NCBI GenBank assembly: GCA_002105175.1
Contig: MCGE01000001.1
Location: 186,001 to 250,000 of the forward strand
DNA: 64,000 bases
Source of the DNA: Absidia repens
Taxonomy: Eukaryota; Mucoromycota; Mucoromycetes; Mucorales; Cunninghamellaceae
Direction: 5' to 3'
The notes below the pieces were generated by a model, which was given only the letters and a program-made list of their open reading frames with translations, was not told the DNA's origin and ran no database searches. The position numbers and the translations under genes are program-made. Positions 35,809 through 48,881 of this stretch are shown one piece after another (within the stretch, counting starts at the first letter, position 1; each line of letters opens with the position of its first letter).

Positions 35809-36200
35809 GGATTAGTGGTTAGAACTTGGTTCAGGGGTATTTTGAAAAATGCAGTATAAACATTCATGGAGAAACCCTTTCATTCTGGATTGAAGATTCC
35901 GGACCCACCATTAGATTAGGACATTCATCTTAAGAGATGAGCGTCATGAAACTGTCATTAGTTTAGCTTAGTATTAGTTTGTGATAGGTTTTATCTACAT
36001 ATGAATAAATTAGGCCTCGCCTTTTTACCATTTAGTACCAATTTGACTCTTTCATACGTGTGGTTTGTCTTCTAATGTAGAGATCCCGTTTTTACATTCG
36101 TCGTCTCATCCTTTAGATTAGCAAGTTGACCATTCCACCAGTTTATGCCTATTTATACAGTACTTCAATAAAATATACATTCTTTTTATAAATAACCATT
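35809..36200 (+). repeat. Dispersed repeat family segment inside the inverted-repeat element
   Basis: Sense on the plus strand, opposite to the surrounding copy. GAACTTGGATTAGTGG aligns with GGACTTAGATTAGTG of the family. It is followed by a diverged core with CATGGAGAAACCCTTTCATT at about 35866-35885 and ACCCACCATTAG. Further on come ATGAATAAATTAGGC and CTTCAATAAAATATAC. The upstream part of the family (CACGTG end, pyrimidine tract) is missing; in its place is the FAR1-like frame. Confidence 0.7.
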
Positions 36201-36524
36201 GGATCATAACCATGTTAAACACTATATAAAACCTATTCATTTTGACACTGTACGTAGCTCTTTGCCCCTCTACTATGATATTCCTTTACGTGTATCATAC
36301 CTTCACTTTGTAAAAACCATGTCCAAATTCAAATGCTTTTGTTTTTTATTGGATACAATAGAAAATAATAGAAAGTACTAACACTATACTACGTTAATTC
36401 GTCCCTGATCTAACCAGCTAGTTGCAACTAGAAGTTTCTGATATTTTTTATATAAATATATTTATTATTTTTTATGCATCACGCATAGAATAAACAACGT
36501 CCTGTTTTGACACAATGCTATCGC

Positions 36525-36725
36525 GCAGTATAATTTAAATCATCGCCGATACAATGCATAGTGATACGGTTGTTCTGTGTAATCTATCTGAGATTCCAGT
36601 GAAAATTTTTTCTCTGGCGGCTCAGAGAATTTCTCTGAAATCTCTGAAATCTCTGAAATTTCTCTGAACTTTCTCTGAAATCTCTGAAAAAGTTCAGAGA
36701 ATTTCTCTGAAATGGAGCAATCCCC
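36525..36725 (-). repeat. Right terminal inverted repeat
   Basis: Inverse of 35332-35532, about 201 bp, ending AATGGAGCAATCCCC. Confidence 0.92.
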
Positions 36726-36753
36726 AATAAAAATCCACGTGGGCGGGATTTGA
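36726..36753 (-). repeat. Dispersed repeat family copy 5, part 2
   Basis: AATAAAAATCCACGTGGGCG followed by GGATTTGAA completes the copy interrupted by the inverted-repeat element. The first 8 bp repeat the target site. Beyond it (36754-37127) I see no gene. Confidence 0.8.
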
Positions 36754-37127
36754 AAGCTGTTCTGTGGCATCCTACTGAAAAAATAAAAATAAAAAGTCCC
36801 AAGTCTGCTGTCTTGATGGATATAACACGTATACAAACACCAGAATAGCGACGTAATGTCATTTTCCAGCTGGTATTATTATTGTGGCTTTCTATTGCCA
36901 TGTTCTACGATTCAGTCCTTCACACACAATCCCTCTACCATTTCCGTCCCCTCCCCCAAATAAATAACGTGTTGATGTAAAAGAGACAAAAGATAGATAT
37001 ACTTTATTGAGTGGTATTTTTAAAACAAACCTAAAAAGATCAAAAAACAATCCATTCAAGTAATCTAACTAGCCAGCGAACTGGTAAATTCTAATTCATT
37101 CTATTGAACTACATAGCTATATATATG

Positions 37128-37550
37128 TTACAGCTTGGAGGAAAGAGTCTGGTTGTCACCTTTGTGTAGCATGCCCATCAAAACGGCCTATGTATTAAAG
37201 TGTAAGTCATTATGCGTGTATTATTCATTTCTACCTCCTCTCTCTTTTTTTTTTCTTTTTTTTTACTTACATCAATTTCCTTGCGCCCAGCTTCATTGTT
37301 TAAAGGATTTTTTTGCACTGCTTCCCAAAGTCGTTCGTATGCTCGACCATCATAAGATCCCAAAGCGCTGTCCAGTTCAATATCAGTAAATCCAAGTGCG
37401 TCTGTCAAAGGAACAGCATTAACGGCAATCTTGTCGAGGAGATGGCGGAATTGTGCTTGTATTTCGTTCAAATCTGTAGATTGAAGGGTACCAGTAGAGA
37501 GGAATGTTGCCAATGACGACTGAACAATGATACTAAGAGCAAACTAAAGA

Positions 37551-37582
<32 letters not shown>

Positions 37583-39924
37583 GCGAAGCACAAGTCAGTG
37601 TAGTTTTTTATCGCCGCAATCTTTTTTCCTGTTTCTTCATTTGTTTTTTACCAGGTTAGCCAGTTGAGTGAGGGGTTCCGCCAAAGACGACGATTTTGTA
37701 GATACCATAGCGACACGTTCATTGAATTGCTTGATCAGGTTATATTCGGCATGGGCAAAACAAATATTCCAGCATTCCATGTTGACATCGGACCAGGGAC
37801 GACCAGATTGAAGCTGTTGAGCAAGATCCTGCACAAGTCGAGCAGCACGTAGTCCAAAGAGATGTTCTTGTACCTTTGGATCCAGTATGTCCTGGTAAGC
37901 ATGTTTGAAGTTGTATGGTGCGTGAGGTGTATCAGATATCAACAAGTTGAGATAAGAGGCATTGGATGATGACTTGATTTTGTTTCCTTTAGCGATAACG
38001 GGTAATTGTTTCAAAAGTGCCCGACCCACCTGTTGACATAACACAAAATTGTCACCTTCATAAGTATTGGATGGTACAAATGTTGCGAAGAGTTGACCGA
38101 CACCGCTAAAGTGAGAGTATCCATGGCCACCAAGTGCTTTTCGACATTCTTCTTGACCTTCTGTCGCCCGACGTGTACTCCACACCTTGAGAGCGCACGT
38201 GCTAATATGCATATCCGGAAGCATGCTGGCATCTTGGTTCAATAGTTGTGCCGTCATTTTTTCAAAATCAGCCCCAACACTTTGTCCAGCGAATACCAAA
38301 GCATAGGTCATTGCCACCAAGGGAAAGAGTCGGTGCTTGACGGAAGAATAATGGATTACTTGCTGTTCGAGAGAATCTTTTTTGCTGCCATCCTTTTTTG
38401 CTGTGTCGTGGAATTGTCGTCGTACCGTGGTATACCGAATTGCAATTGTCACCGCTTTTCCAATTTTCACGCTTGCATCAGCGACCATGCCGACACGTAA
38501 TTTCACCATACTGCCATAGGATAGTTTGTCATGCACAGGTCGAATGTATTGTCCATCCCTTGTCACTTGAGCAAACCGCATCAGCATGTTTTCCCGAGGA
38601 ATACGGACGTGATCAAAGAGCGCAACTATACAAAAATAACAAACAGTAAAGGATCGTGAGCACTAATGCTCCATTTTTCGATAAACCCAATCCATCGCAT
38701 ACTTACATCCATTGTCAACTGTTTGGAAACCACCTAGAGCCTTAGGTCCGATATCGCCTACCGTCACACCTTTGACAGACTTGCGGTCCACTAAAAAAGC
38801 ATAAAGTCATGATCAGTGACGAATAATCCTCTTTCTTTTTGGTAGCTGACATGAGCAGAATCTGTTCTTACCTGGAGAACGTACAGGCACAATAAAGATA
38901 TGTGGACCATAAGATTTTCCATCAATTATCAATTGGGCCTAGGAAAAAAATAGAAGTAATTTTCAGTATGAATTTAGATACATTTAGCTAACTATGTTTC
39001 TTTACTTACCTGGAGCACACAATGGGTTGCTGCAATACCAAGACCGCCAACCCACCATTTGGCAGCCTATACCAAATAGCATCATAGAAGTCAGTCGCCG
39101 ATCATTTTTGTTGGGAGCATAGAAAGAATACTTACTGTCAAGTCAGGGCTATGGATAATAAATTCATCAGTATTGGTATCAAGAGTTGCAAGGGTGCGTA
39201 ATCCTTGGACGTTGGAGCCATGCCTAAAACACCGCATTAGCATCGAGAAAAATGAGGAAGAAAAATGATGAGTCAATCATGTGGTTTGGTTTCAAAAAGA
39301 ATAGCGTACCCGAGTTCCGTTTGTGCATAGCATCCCATAATGGCTAACTGTTGTGCAGGTTTCACCCATTTGGCAATTTGCTCGTCAGTTCCTTGGGATT
39401 GAAGAACAGGTATAAAGGCTGAAATATAACAAGATATGTTCCAACTATCAGTTTGCATATAATGAAGCTACCTTCTCTTGTCTCCTTCTTTTTTTTTTTC
39501 TTTTTTTACCTGAATAATGAAGACCAAGAGGAGACAAAAGTTCAGCAAGTAGGACAAGACCTTGGAATTCAGATTCTGATAGTTGTTCTTCGTCAACAAG
39601 TTCTGTCAAGCGTTTATGCACCAACAAGGAATGATGAAGTAGCTATATGAAGTAACAGCAATAATAGTATCAAAACATCCACATACTTTCCACTCAATTT
39701 TTATATTCGTTTTCAACTAAACTTACCTGCTCCCGGTTCATGAAGGGTACTTTTGGGTCAGCAAGAAGAGGTTCCTTGTTCAAGATGGCACGCAGTTTTT
39801 TGGCCGTGTCAAACTTGGCTTCACCACCAGACACGACTTTGGATAATTCGACAATAGGAAAAGTTGCTTTTCTTCGTGCTTCCTGAATATCATTCGCCAT
39901 TTGCTCCAAGAAAGAGTTTGTCAT
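37128..39924 (-). CDS. POX1: Peroxisomal acyl-CoA oxidase with PTS1 (SKL)
   Basis: FAD-dependent enzyme of the first step of peroxisomal beta-oxidation, producing trans-2-enoyl-CoA and H2O2. Ten exons inferred: 39727-39924, 39510-39642, 39310-39418, 39136-39223, 39010-39066, 38872-38938, 38707-38790, 37652-38625, 37271-37543 and 37128-37187, in phase, about 680 aa as usual for the family. Motifs: LAIMGCYAQTELGHGSNVQG, AAKWWVGGLG, GPKALGGFQTVDNG, HVRIPRENML, KALGGHGYSHFSG and PSNTYEGDNFVLCQQVGRAL. The last exon encodes GMLHKGDNQTLSSKL, so the protein ends in the canonical SKL peroxisomal signal. That exon is only 20 codons including the stop and would be missed if the intron at 37188-37270 were ignored. 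Confidence 0.96.
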
Positions 39925-40493
39925 TGTTGGAATATAAAGAAAGAAAAAAAAAAAACGTATAGTGAAAAAGAAAAGAAAAGAAGAGGAATAGTTAGGGGCA
40001 AAGAAAAAAGTAGTTTTTTAAATTTAAACTACGCTAGATAACATTGCACAAAGTTGCACACATCGAATCAAACTCCCGTCATGGTCACCTACCTTGTGGT
40101 TAGAAAACATATTGCAGTAGAAGAAGGCGTCGTACTGTTACTTTAATATTTCGTTACCCATATCATATGCTTTTCAAAGGATTTAGTAAACAAAATTATT
40201 GCCCTTTTTTTCATTTTGGCACTGGTAGACATCCTATCCTGTAGGTGTTTCCAAGGCTAGTTTTCTATTCATGAATATTATCACATAATGCATGCTATAA
40301 ACCAGTTTTCCATCTTCCCCTTATTTCCCTTTGACATCCTTTTTGCATGGACAGTGGTGGATTGATTGGAATTGACCAATGCACATTCAAACCCCGCGTG
40401 GCTTTTTCTCAAGTCGGTATTGATTTTTTTTTTTTTTTCATTTTCATTTCCCTCCTCTATCTTTTTTTCCCCATTCAAATACACCGACCCGAT
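39925..40493. other. Divergent promoter region of acyl-CoA oxidase and DIM1
   Basis: About 570 bp shared upstream region. A TCAAACCCCGCGTGG motif sits about 100 bp before the DIM1 ATG, followed by T-rich and CT-rich leader. The oxidase side is A-rich (pyrimidine-rich on its sense strand). No gene seen. Confidence 0.6.
40385..40401 (+). promoter_or_regulatory. TTCAAACCCCGCGTGG upstream motif
   Basis: Lies about 100 bp before the DIM1 start codon. It resembles the TTCAAATCCCGC plus CACGTG block of the dispersed repeats and the motif upstream of the OPT transporter. Function is inferred. Confidence 0.35.
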
Positions 40494-41954
<1,461 letters not shown>

Positions 41955-42223
41955 ATTCTATCAACATTACCCTACCCCATATTTTATTCATCTTTTTAGT
42001 TACTTTTTATTTTTTATTCATTGACATCATCTATACACATAATAAAAAAAAATCATACTATTTTTCTAAAAAGAAACCCGCTTTGAATTATTTATTCTTC
42101 CTGCGGAATCTCGAAAAGTGGTAAGAATGACTCAGATGTGTGGCAAACTTATAAATTAGACTTTTTTTTTTTTTTATATACTTTTTCTTTTACTTTCAAA
42201 GAACGAAAATAGCGGATATTATC

Positions 42224-44036
42224 ATGTATATGCCACCAAAACCTGGATCAAAAATCATCATTGTTGGGGGAGGTTGCTTTGGCCTGTCCACAGCTTTTGC
42301 CTTGGCATTGAAGAAAAAATACCATGTTGTTGTCTTCGATCGTCAGCCCATCCCATCCAGTGATGCAGCCTCGACAGGTAAAAAAAAAAGATAAAAATAA
42401 AATGGACCTCATTATTTCAACATCCGCTTTTCGTTTCTTCTCCTTCATAGATATTAGCAAGTGTGTCCGATATGACTACGGGAACAAACTATTATACATG
42501 CAGCTGACAATGGAAGCGATGCCTCACTGGCATCAATGGAACAAAGAAAGGGCGGAACAAAATGAATCACCCGTATTTGAACAGACTGGTGTATTGCTTA
42601 TGGGCTACCAAGGCACGTTTGGCCCTTATGAAGAACAAAGCATGCAAGCGATCTGTGAGGCAGGTATGATTGAAAGTTGACGTCAACATGGTTCATTATA
42701 TCAACTCAAACTTTGTTATCGTTATATAGGCTATGGTCATGCTATTGAAAAGTTATTGACACCTGAATCCATCATCCAGAAATATCCTCAATTCGAACAA
42801 ACTGTCAGAAATGGTTACGATATTGCCTACGTTAACAAAGACGGAGGTACGTCCTCAAAGTAATACTGAATGACATTGTAGATAAGTGGGACTAACATCT
42901 CTTCTGTTTGAAATACTTTAGGTTGGTGTAATTCAGAGGAAGCAATCAAACATCTTTATGGAAAGTGTGTTGGTGAAGGCGTGGACTTTGTGGTTGGGCA
43001 AGATCAAGGCTGCTTTGAAGACTTGTGGTTGGATGACAATGACAAAGGCATAGTGAAAGGGATAGTTACACAGGATGGAACCCATCATGTTGCTGATACA
43101 GTATTGATGACGACTGGCGCATGGACAGCGTCATTGGTGGACGTGAAGGATCAGCTACAAGCAACTGGTCATGTAGTGATGCACTTTGAACCTAAGGAAC
43201 CTCTTCGACAAAGCCTTGCCAGTATTCCAGCTTGGGCGGCGGATATCACTCGAACAGGTAAAAAAAAAAACAGGGGGAGGGCAAGTGGGATGAAAAATAT
43301 TGGATTTATGTATCACTTGCTAAACAAATATCGATTACGTTGAAAAGGTTATTATGGATTCCCTGTTAATGCTGACGGTAAACTCAAGATTGCTCATCAT
43401 TTCGAAAGTGGCTATTTGAACCCAAGAGAAAAGGACCATGTATCAACACCTAGAACTCACGTCGACCATGCCAACGATACCATTCCGATCAGTGCTGTTC
43501 AACATGCTCGGGCGTCTTTGGCTGAAATTTTCCCTGCAACATCATCCATGGATATTACGTACACACGAACCTGCTGGTAAGAAGTGAATACATAGAAGTG
43601 CCACTATTGTAGTTAGGAAAAATGGTACTAATCTGATATGTTTTATTGTAATCACTATTTTGATGATGACAGGTACAGTGACTCCGTCGATGGTGGGTAT
43701 CTTGTCTCTCCTCATCCTTCCTACAAAAATCTCGTTATTGCTTCAGGTGATAGTGGTCATGGTATGAAGTAAGTATGCGATAAATATATAATTCTGGTAG
43801 AAAATGTTGACTGACTTTATATACCTGGTTTTTTTTCACTTGAAAACAGGGTACTACCTGTAATAGGTTACAAGATTTGTCATGTAATTGAAGGTATTGA
43901 GTCGGATTATTCTCGGGCTTGGGCATGGCGAACGACGACAGTGCCCGAAAATCAAGGCAATATTGGCAAACATAAGACGATGGGAGATGGACAACATAAC
44001 GATCGTTTTGCAACACAGGATGAATTATTATGTTAG
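42224..44036 (+). CDS. FAD-dependent amine/amino-acid oxidase (fructosyl-amino-acid oxidase or sarcosine oxidase-like)
   Basis: Flavoprotein oxidase of the DAO/MSOX family. Seven exons inferred: 42224-42377, 42451-42663, 42730-42846, 42922-43257, 43348-43576, 43673-43768 and 43850-44036, about 443 aa. The dinucleotide-binding motif IIIVGGGCFGLSTAFALA is at the N-terminus, with VVVFDRQPIPSSDAAST next. Later motifs are VLMTTGAWTASLV, GYYGFPVNADGKLKIAHH and the C-terminal GGYLVSPHPSYKNLVIASGD followed by SGHGMKVLPVIG. The last block is typical of fungal amadoriases (fructosyl-amino-acid oxidases) and their MSOX relatives. It does not end in a PTS1 tripeptide, although many amadoriases do; the C-terminus is DELLC. 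The substrate cannot be fixed from sequence. It follows DIM1 on the same strand with a 270-bp gap. The third-last acceptor is AAAAG. Confidence 0.88.
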
Positions 44037-44099
44037 TTAGAGTTGGTTATAGTGGTAGCTGTATTGTTATTTAGTATTTCCTTTTTTTTTTTTTTTATC

Positions 44100-44105
44100 A
44101 ATAAA
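44100..44105 (+). terminator. Polyadenylation signal AATAAA
   Basis: AATAAA after a T-rich stretch, about 65 bp after the stop codon of the amine oxidase gene. Confidence 0.6.
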
Positions 44106-44316
44106 AACCATCATTGTCTTTATATATTTGTTGGGCTCAATCTCTGTTAGATGTTTTGATAAAGATTGGACACAGTATTAGTGGCAGAGGAATAGCTATT
44201 TAGAAAGTATAGTGGCGAGATATTACAGTAAAAATTTTTATTTGTAGAATGATTACTATGATATTGATTTACAATACAACAAAGAAAAGTATTTAGATGA
44301 TAGGAACATTAACAAC

Positions 44317-44750
44317 TTATTTGTTGGTACAAGTGACGGTGGAAACGCCGCAGGTTTTGATATTGCTTTCGTTGAAACAATCACCAACGTTGACGAAGCA
44401 TGTTTCCTTATTCTATTAGGAAAAAAAAAGTCAGCTTATAGAATGCATTGAATTATATATTATTGACAACTTACTTCATTAGGATCCATGTTTCCTTTGC
44501 TCAACTTGTATAAAAATTGTGCGGCAGCACCACCATTCATGCCTGTAGCGCTACATTTACAGTTGTCAGCCGATGCGTGGAGGTTAACACCAGTTTGGCT
44601 CATAAGTTTTTTGATACAATCTTCCCGGGCTTTAGAAGCATTGTTGTTTAGTTCATTTCCATAACAGCCATTATCAGTAATACCAACTGCTGAGACCAAA
44701 GTGGAAGCAAAAGTGGCAACAACAAGAACGAAGAGAGAGGATTTGACCAT
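44317..44750 (-). CDS. Small secreted cysteine-rich protein
   Basis: Two exons inferred, 44475-44750 and 44317-44412 (donor GTAAGT, acceptor AATAG, phase 0), about 123 aa. The start MVKSSLFVLVVATFASTLVSA is a clear signal peptide with a likely cut after VSA. The mature part has eight cysteines: one in NGCYG, one in REDC, two in NCKC, and one each in ETCF, GDCF, KTCG and VTCT. An even number fits four disulfides. I do not recognise the family. Size, secretion signal and cysteine content resemble fungal small secreted (effector-like or surface) proteins, but no role can be assigned. Its length and intron match a real gene. Confidence 0.8.
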
Positions 44751-45732
44751 TTTATGATATAATGTGTTTTGTTTAAAGAGATAACTAACTTGAAGTTGAA
44801 AAACAAGCATTTGACAGTTTGAGCTTTTATAGAAAATGACACTGCTGTACACCCATCACTCGATTACAAAAAAAAAAAAAAATCAAATGACGCTCTTGTA
44901 TCCATAATTGGGTATTTTTTACTGTAAGAAAGTAAAGTTATCGTATATCTTGTAAATGTAACCTGGGTATGTGACAAATACTTTCTTAATTGATCCTTTA
45001 CCAGTGTATGTATCACAATCTCGTGGTTATACATTATCAAAAGCTTCTTTATTCCACTGCCTCTCTTACGTCAAGAAGTAAAAAAAAAACCTTAAATTCG
45101 TACTTCCGCTGTATTCACGGTGGCCCCTCATTTACCATCAGAAATAACTATACTACCATAGAAAAGCATTTTTCCGAAATTTAAAAAAATCCCCTAGCAT
45201 TACTAGAATTGGTTTTACCACCTATAAAATTAAAAGCAGTATCTATATTTATTTACCTTCGTTCATCAATGCCATTACAGAAATTTTGTGTTAAAAATGT
45301 CAAAACATCCAGGGGTAAATTCTGATTGGTTCTTGCTCTGACAATTACAACGCCGACGAGAACTGTGATTTTTAATTATGCTCCGTTACTACTTTTTTTT
45401 TTATGTAAACAGAAGGATAACCTTCGATCGAAAATTAGGATACACAATAATGTGCAACACGGATAAAGGAGAGAGAGCCTGCTATAGTATACACAAGAGT
45501 AGAATAAAATTTTGCTTCTTTTGTCGTCTTTATCCTGGTGACACCAGTAAGTACTTTTTTTTTTACGATACATATCTGAATAATGCGGAGTAAATTATAG
45601 ACTTTTCATGTGGAAAAACTATCATGTTCTCCTCGTTTTGCTCCAGTGACACATTTGATGAAGTATCGAATCCCAAATTCAAATACAGTCAATCGATATT
45701 GTCGATAACTCAAGTGCTCTACACACCGATGA

Positions 45733-45785
<53 letters not shown>

Positions 45786-46523
45786 AGAGTTCCCATGACT
45801 TTGACTGAAGCTCATTTTGGCACAAATTCAAATGGCAGGTACACCCAGAAAAGATCAAATACTTCTTTTCTTATTTGTATCACCTAAAAGCATTAGATTT
45901 GATATAATTCTTCTGATTATGCCGTTGAGAACTTTTCAGATCGAAATAGTCTGTGTTAATGGGAATAACACCCAATTTTTTTTCGCTTAATTTGTCAGGA
46001 TTTTCTTTTTCATTTTGTCTTTAGCTCGCCAAATAGGTGAGCATAGTCCATGAATGCCTGCTATTAAACAATATTCATTGGTCTGAGGATTTACCGTTTA
46101 CACAAAAGTCGTTTGGCTTCCCACGTTACGAATATTTGGACTTCAAACATTCACCGCTGCTTCTGTGTGGCCTGTCCAGATTCTATCACGAGGTTATACT
46201 GGAAACATTAATTCCCTCAGCTCTTTAGAAAAAAAAGAGGTTTCTAACACAGAAAAATAATATTCCTATTTTATTTATTTGTTGAATCTTGTAATTACTC
46301 TTGGAACGTTCAGACTTCGTTCAAATATGTAGTTTAAAGTCCAGTGGCTTTTTGTAGACTCATTCTAACCCTCTCAGCATTTTTTCAGTTGAATTCAAAT
46401 CCAGCTGTGTTGAAAAAAGTAACGCGTGGAAGCCTTGACTTTGAATATTTTTTTATTTGACTTTTTTTGTTCTCCTTTCTTTTTTCTTCAGTATATTTTT
46501 TAATACTTACTACAACACTCAAG
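44751..46523. other. Intergenic region
   Basis: Divergent region between the secreted protein (minus) and CCT3 (plus). It contains a 50-bp A run at 45735-45784 and short T runs. TTCAAATCCAGC lies about 130 bp before the CCT3 start, with a pyrimidine-rich leader after it. Short open frames lack support. Confidence 0.55.
45735..45784. repeat. 50-bp A homopolymer
   Basis: Uninterrupted A run in intergenic DNA. Confidence 0.9.
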
Positions 46524-48881
46524 ATGCAATCACCTGTCGTTGTTATGAGTAAGTTATTTTATGTGCTTGGATAGTGTTATTGTTGTTTTTTGGTATTTTC
46601 AAACAAGCGGGAAGATTCTAGTCTAGGCTTTACCAAAATATATATCTTTAGCTCTATTAAACGTCATCTCATCTCTCATCGCTAATCCCTGCGCCTTTTT
46701 TTTCCCCCCTTTTATTTCTATTATAGATACCAATATGGAGCGGGAATCCGGTCGTAAGGCTCAAGTCTCCAACATCACGGCTGCAAAGGTAACAACAAAT
46801 TATGAGCAGTAGATGATCATCGATTTCATGAAGCGACCTGTCAAGCTTACACCTTTCCTTTTAGACCGTTGCTGATGTCATCCGTACTTGCTTGGGTCCT
46901 CGATCTATGCTGAAGATGTTACTTGATCCTATGGGTGGTATTTTATTGACCAATGATGGTAATGCGATCTTGCGTGAAATCGAAGTTGATCATCCTGCTG
47001 CCAAGAGCATGATTGAACTGTCAAGAACACAAGATGAAGAAGTTGGTGATGGTACCACAAGTGTTATCATCTTAGGTAAGGTCCAGGGAGGGAAACGTGG
47101 CTAGTGTAATACATTTACCTGCGTTTACTAATACATACTGTCTATTTTTATGTAGCTGGTGAAGTCCTTGCTCGTGCTCTCCCTCATATCGAAAACAACA
47201 TCCACCCTATTGTCATTATCAGCGCATTTAAAAAGGCTTTGGAAGACGCTTTACAAATTGTGGAAGAAATCTCTACACCTGTGGACGTGAACAATGATGA
47301 AGAAATGCTCAAATTGATCAAGTCTTCCATTGGTACCAAATTTGTCAGCACCTGGAGCGATCTTATGTGCAAGCTTGCATTGGATGCCGTACGAACTGTC
47401 GCCAAGGATGAAGAACGAACTGGTAAAACGGAAGTGGATCTCAAGCGCTATGCTCGTGTTGAAAAGGTAAGAAAAGCTTGCTGATAATGACACTGGAAGT
47501 AAACTCTTGCTAAATGATCAACTTGAACTTACTCGTAGATCCCTGGTGGTGAAATCGAACAATCCCAAGTATTGGATGGTATTATTTTGGCCAAGGATGT
47601 CACTCACCCCAAGATGCGTCGCCGTATTGAAAACCCTCGCGTCGTATTGTTGGATTGTCCTCTCGAATACAAAAAGGGTGAATCCCAAACAAACATCGAA
47701 ATCACAAAGGAAGCCGATTGGAATCGTATTCTCGAAATTGAAGAAGAACAAATCAAAGCTATGTGTGATAAGATCATTGAGCTGAAGCCTGACTTGGTGT
47801 TTACTGAAAAGGGTGTCTCTGGTAAGCTTGAAAATATACGAGGCGTATCTATTCCCTTTCTCATCCATCCACTCGCCCACTAACTCACACATTCACTATC
47901 TATAGATCTCGCTCAACATTACTTTGTAAAGGCAAACATCACAGCTATTCGACGTGTGCGCAAGACCGATAACAACCGTATTGCTCGTGCTGTTGGGGCT
48001 ACTATCGTCAATCGTGTGGATGACCTTCGTGAAACTGACGTTGGTACTGGCTGTGGTTTATTCAATATTGAAAAGATTGGCGATGAGTAAGAAAAATTGA
48101 GTGAAAGAACAGGGGATGATACAGGACGAAATAAGCGTTGACTAACTCATACCTTTATTATATAGATACTTTACATTCTTGACCAAATGTGACAACCCTA
48201 AAGCATGTTCCATTATTTTACGTGGTCCCAGCAAAGATATCATTGCTGAAATTGACCGCAATCTTCAAGACGCCATGTGTGTTGCCCGTAATGTCTTCTA
48301 TAATGCCAAGCTTGCTCCTGGTGGCGGTGCTACGGAAATGGCGGTATCAGTCAAATTGGAAGAACGTGCCAAGTTACTGGAAGGTGTTGAACAATGGCCT
48401 TACCTCTCAGTAGCTGAAGCTATGGAAGTCATTCCCCGTACTTTGGTCCAAAACTGTGGTGGAAACTCTATCAAGGTGTTGACCCAATTGAGAGCCAGGC
48501 ATTCCAATGGTGAACACTCATTTGGTATTGATGGTGAATCTGGCAAGGTAGTGGATATGAAGGATTATGGTGTCTGGGAACCAAGTGCTGTCAAAGTACA
48601 AACCATCAAAACTGCCATCGAAGTAAGCTGATCATGTACCATTTATATGAAATAGTAAATTATTATCTAATATCTTCCCCCTCTTTTTTTCGTCTTGTAG
48701 TCCGCTTGCTTGCTGTTGCGTGTAGATGATATTGTGTCTGGTATCTCCAAAAACAAAAGTCAAGCACAAGGTGGAGCTCAACCCAGCCCAGAGGTAAGTA
48801 AATACATTTATATAATGATAAACCGCACGCTTTATTTACGTTCTTCTTTTAATATAGGAAATGATGGAACAACAACAATAG
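46524..48881 (+). CDS. CCT3: Chaperonin TRiC/CCT subunit gamma
   Basis: Subunit of the cytosolic type II chaperonin that folds actin and tubulin. Nine exons inferred: 46524-46548, 46727-46788, 46865-47075, 47156-47466, 47539-47821, 47906-48086, 48166-48622, 48701-48793 and 48858-48881, in phase, about 548 aa. Nucleotide-binding motifs: TCLGPRSMLKMLLDPMGG, ILLTNDGNAILREI, EEVGDGTTSVIILAGE, and LAPGGGATEMAVSVKLEE. Gamma-type signatures are the N-terminus MQSPVVVMNTNMERESGRKA, DLAQHYFVKANITAIRRVRK and ACLLLRVDDIVSG near the end. The first exon has only eight codons plus one base, and the last has seven codons plus stop, so both are easily missed. The leader is T/C-rich. Confidence 0.97.

Larger units (their letters stand above)
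35332..36725. mobile_element. MULE-like non-autonomous DNA transposon with 201-bp terminal inverted repeats
   Basis: A 1394-bp element starting GGGGATTGCTCC and ending with its inverse. The two ends are inverted copies over about 201 bp with one mismatch seen. Long TIRs and an 8-bp duplication fit Mutator-like elements (usually 8-11 bp duplications) better than hAT elements, which have short TIRs. The TIRs contain tandem TTCAGAGA-type subrepeats. The interior has a 53-codon frame resembling a FAR1-type DNA-binding start, as found in MULE transposases, and a segment homologous to the dispersed repeat. No full transposase is present. The element lies inside a dispersed repeat copy, which continues exactly across it. 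Confidence 0.88.

Noticed and set aside
35653..35859. 68-codon plus-strand frame in the inverted-repeat element
   Set aside because: A different frame from the FAR1-like stretch, with no recognisable motif. The 53-codon frame starting at 35634 explains the region better.
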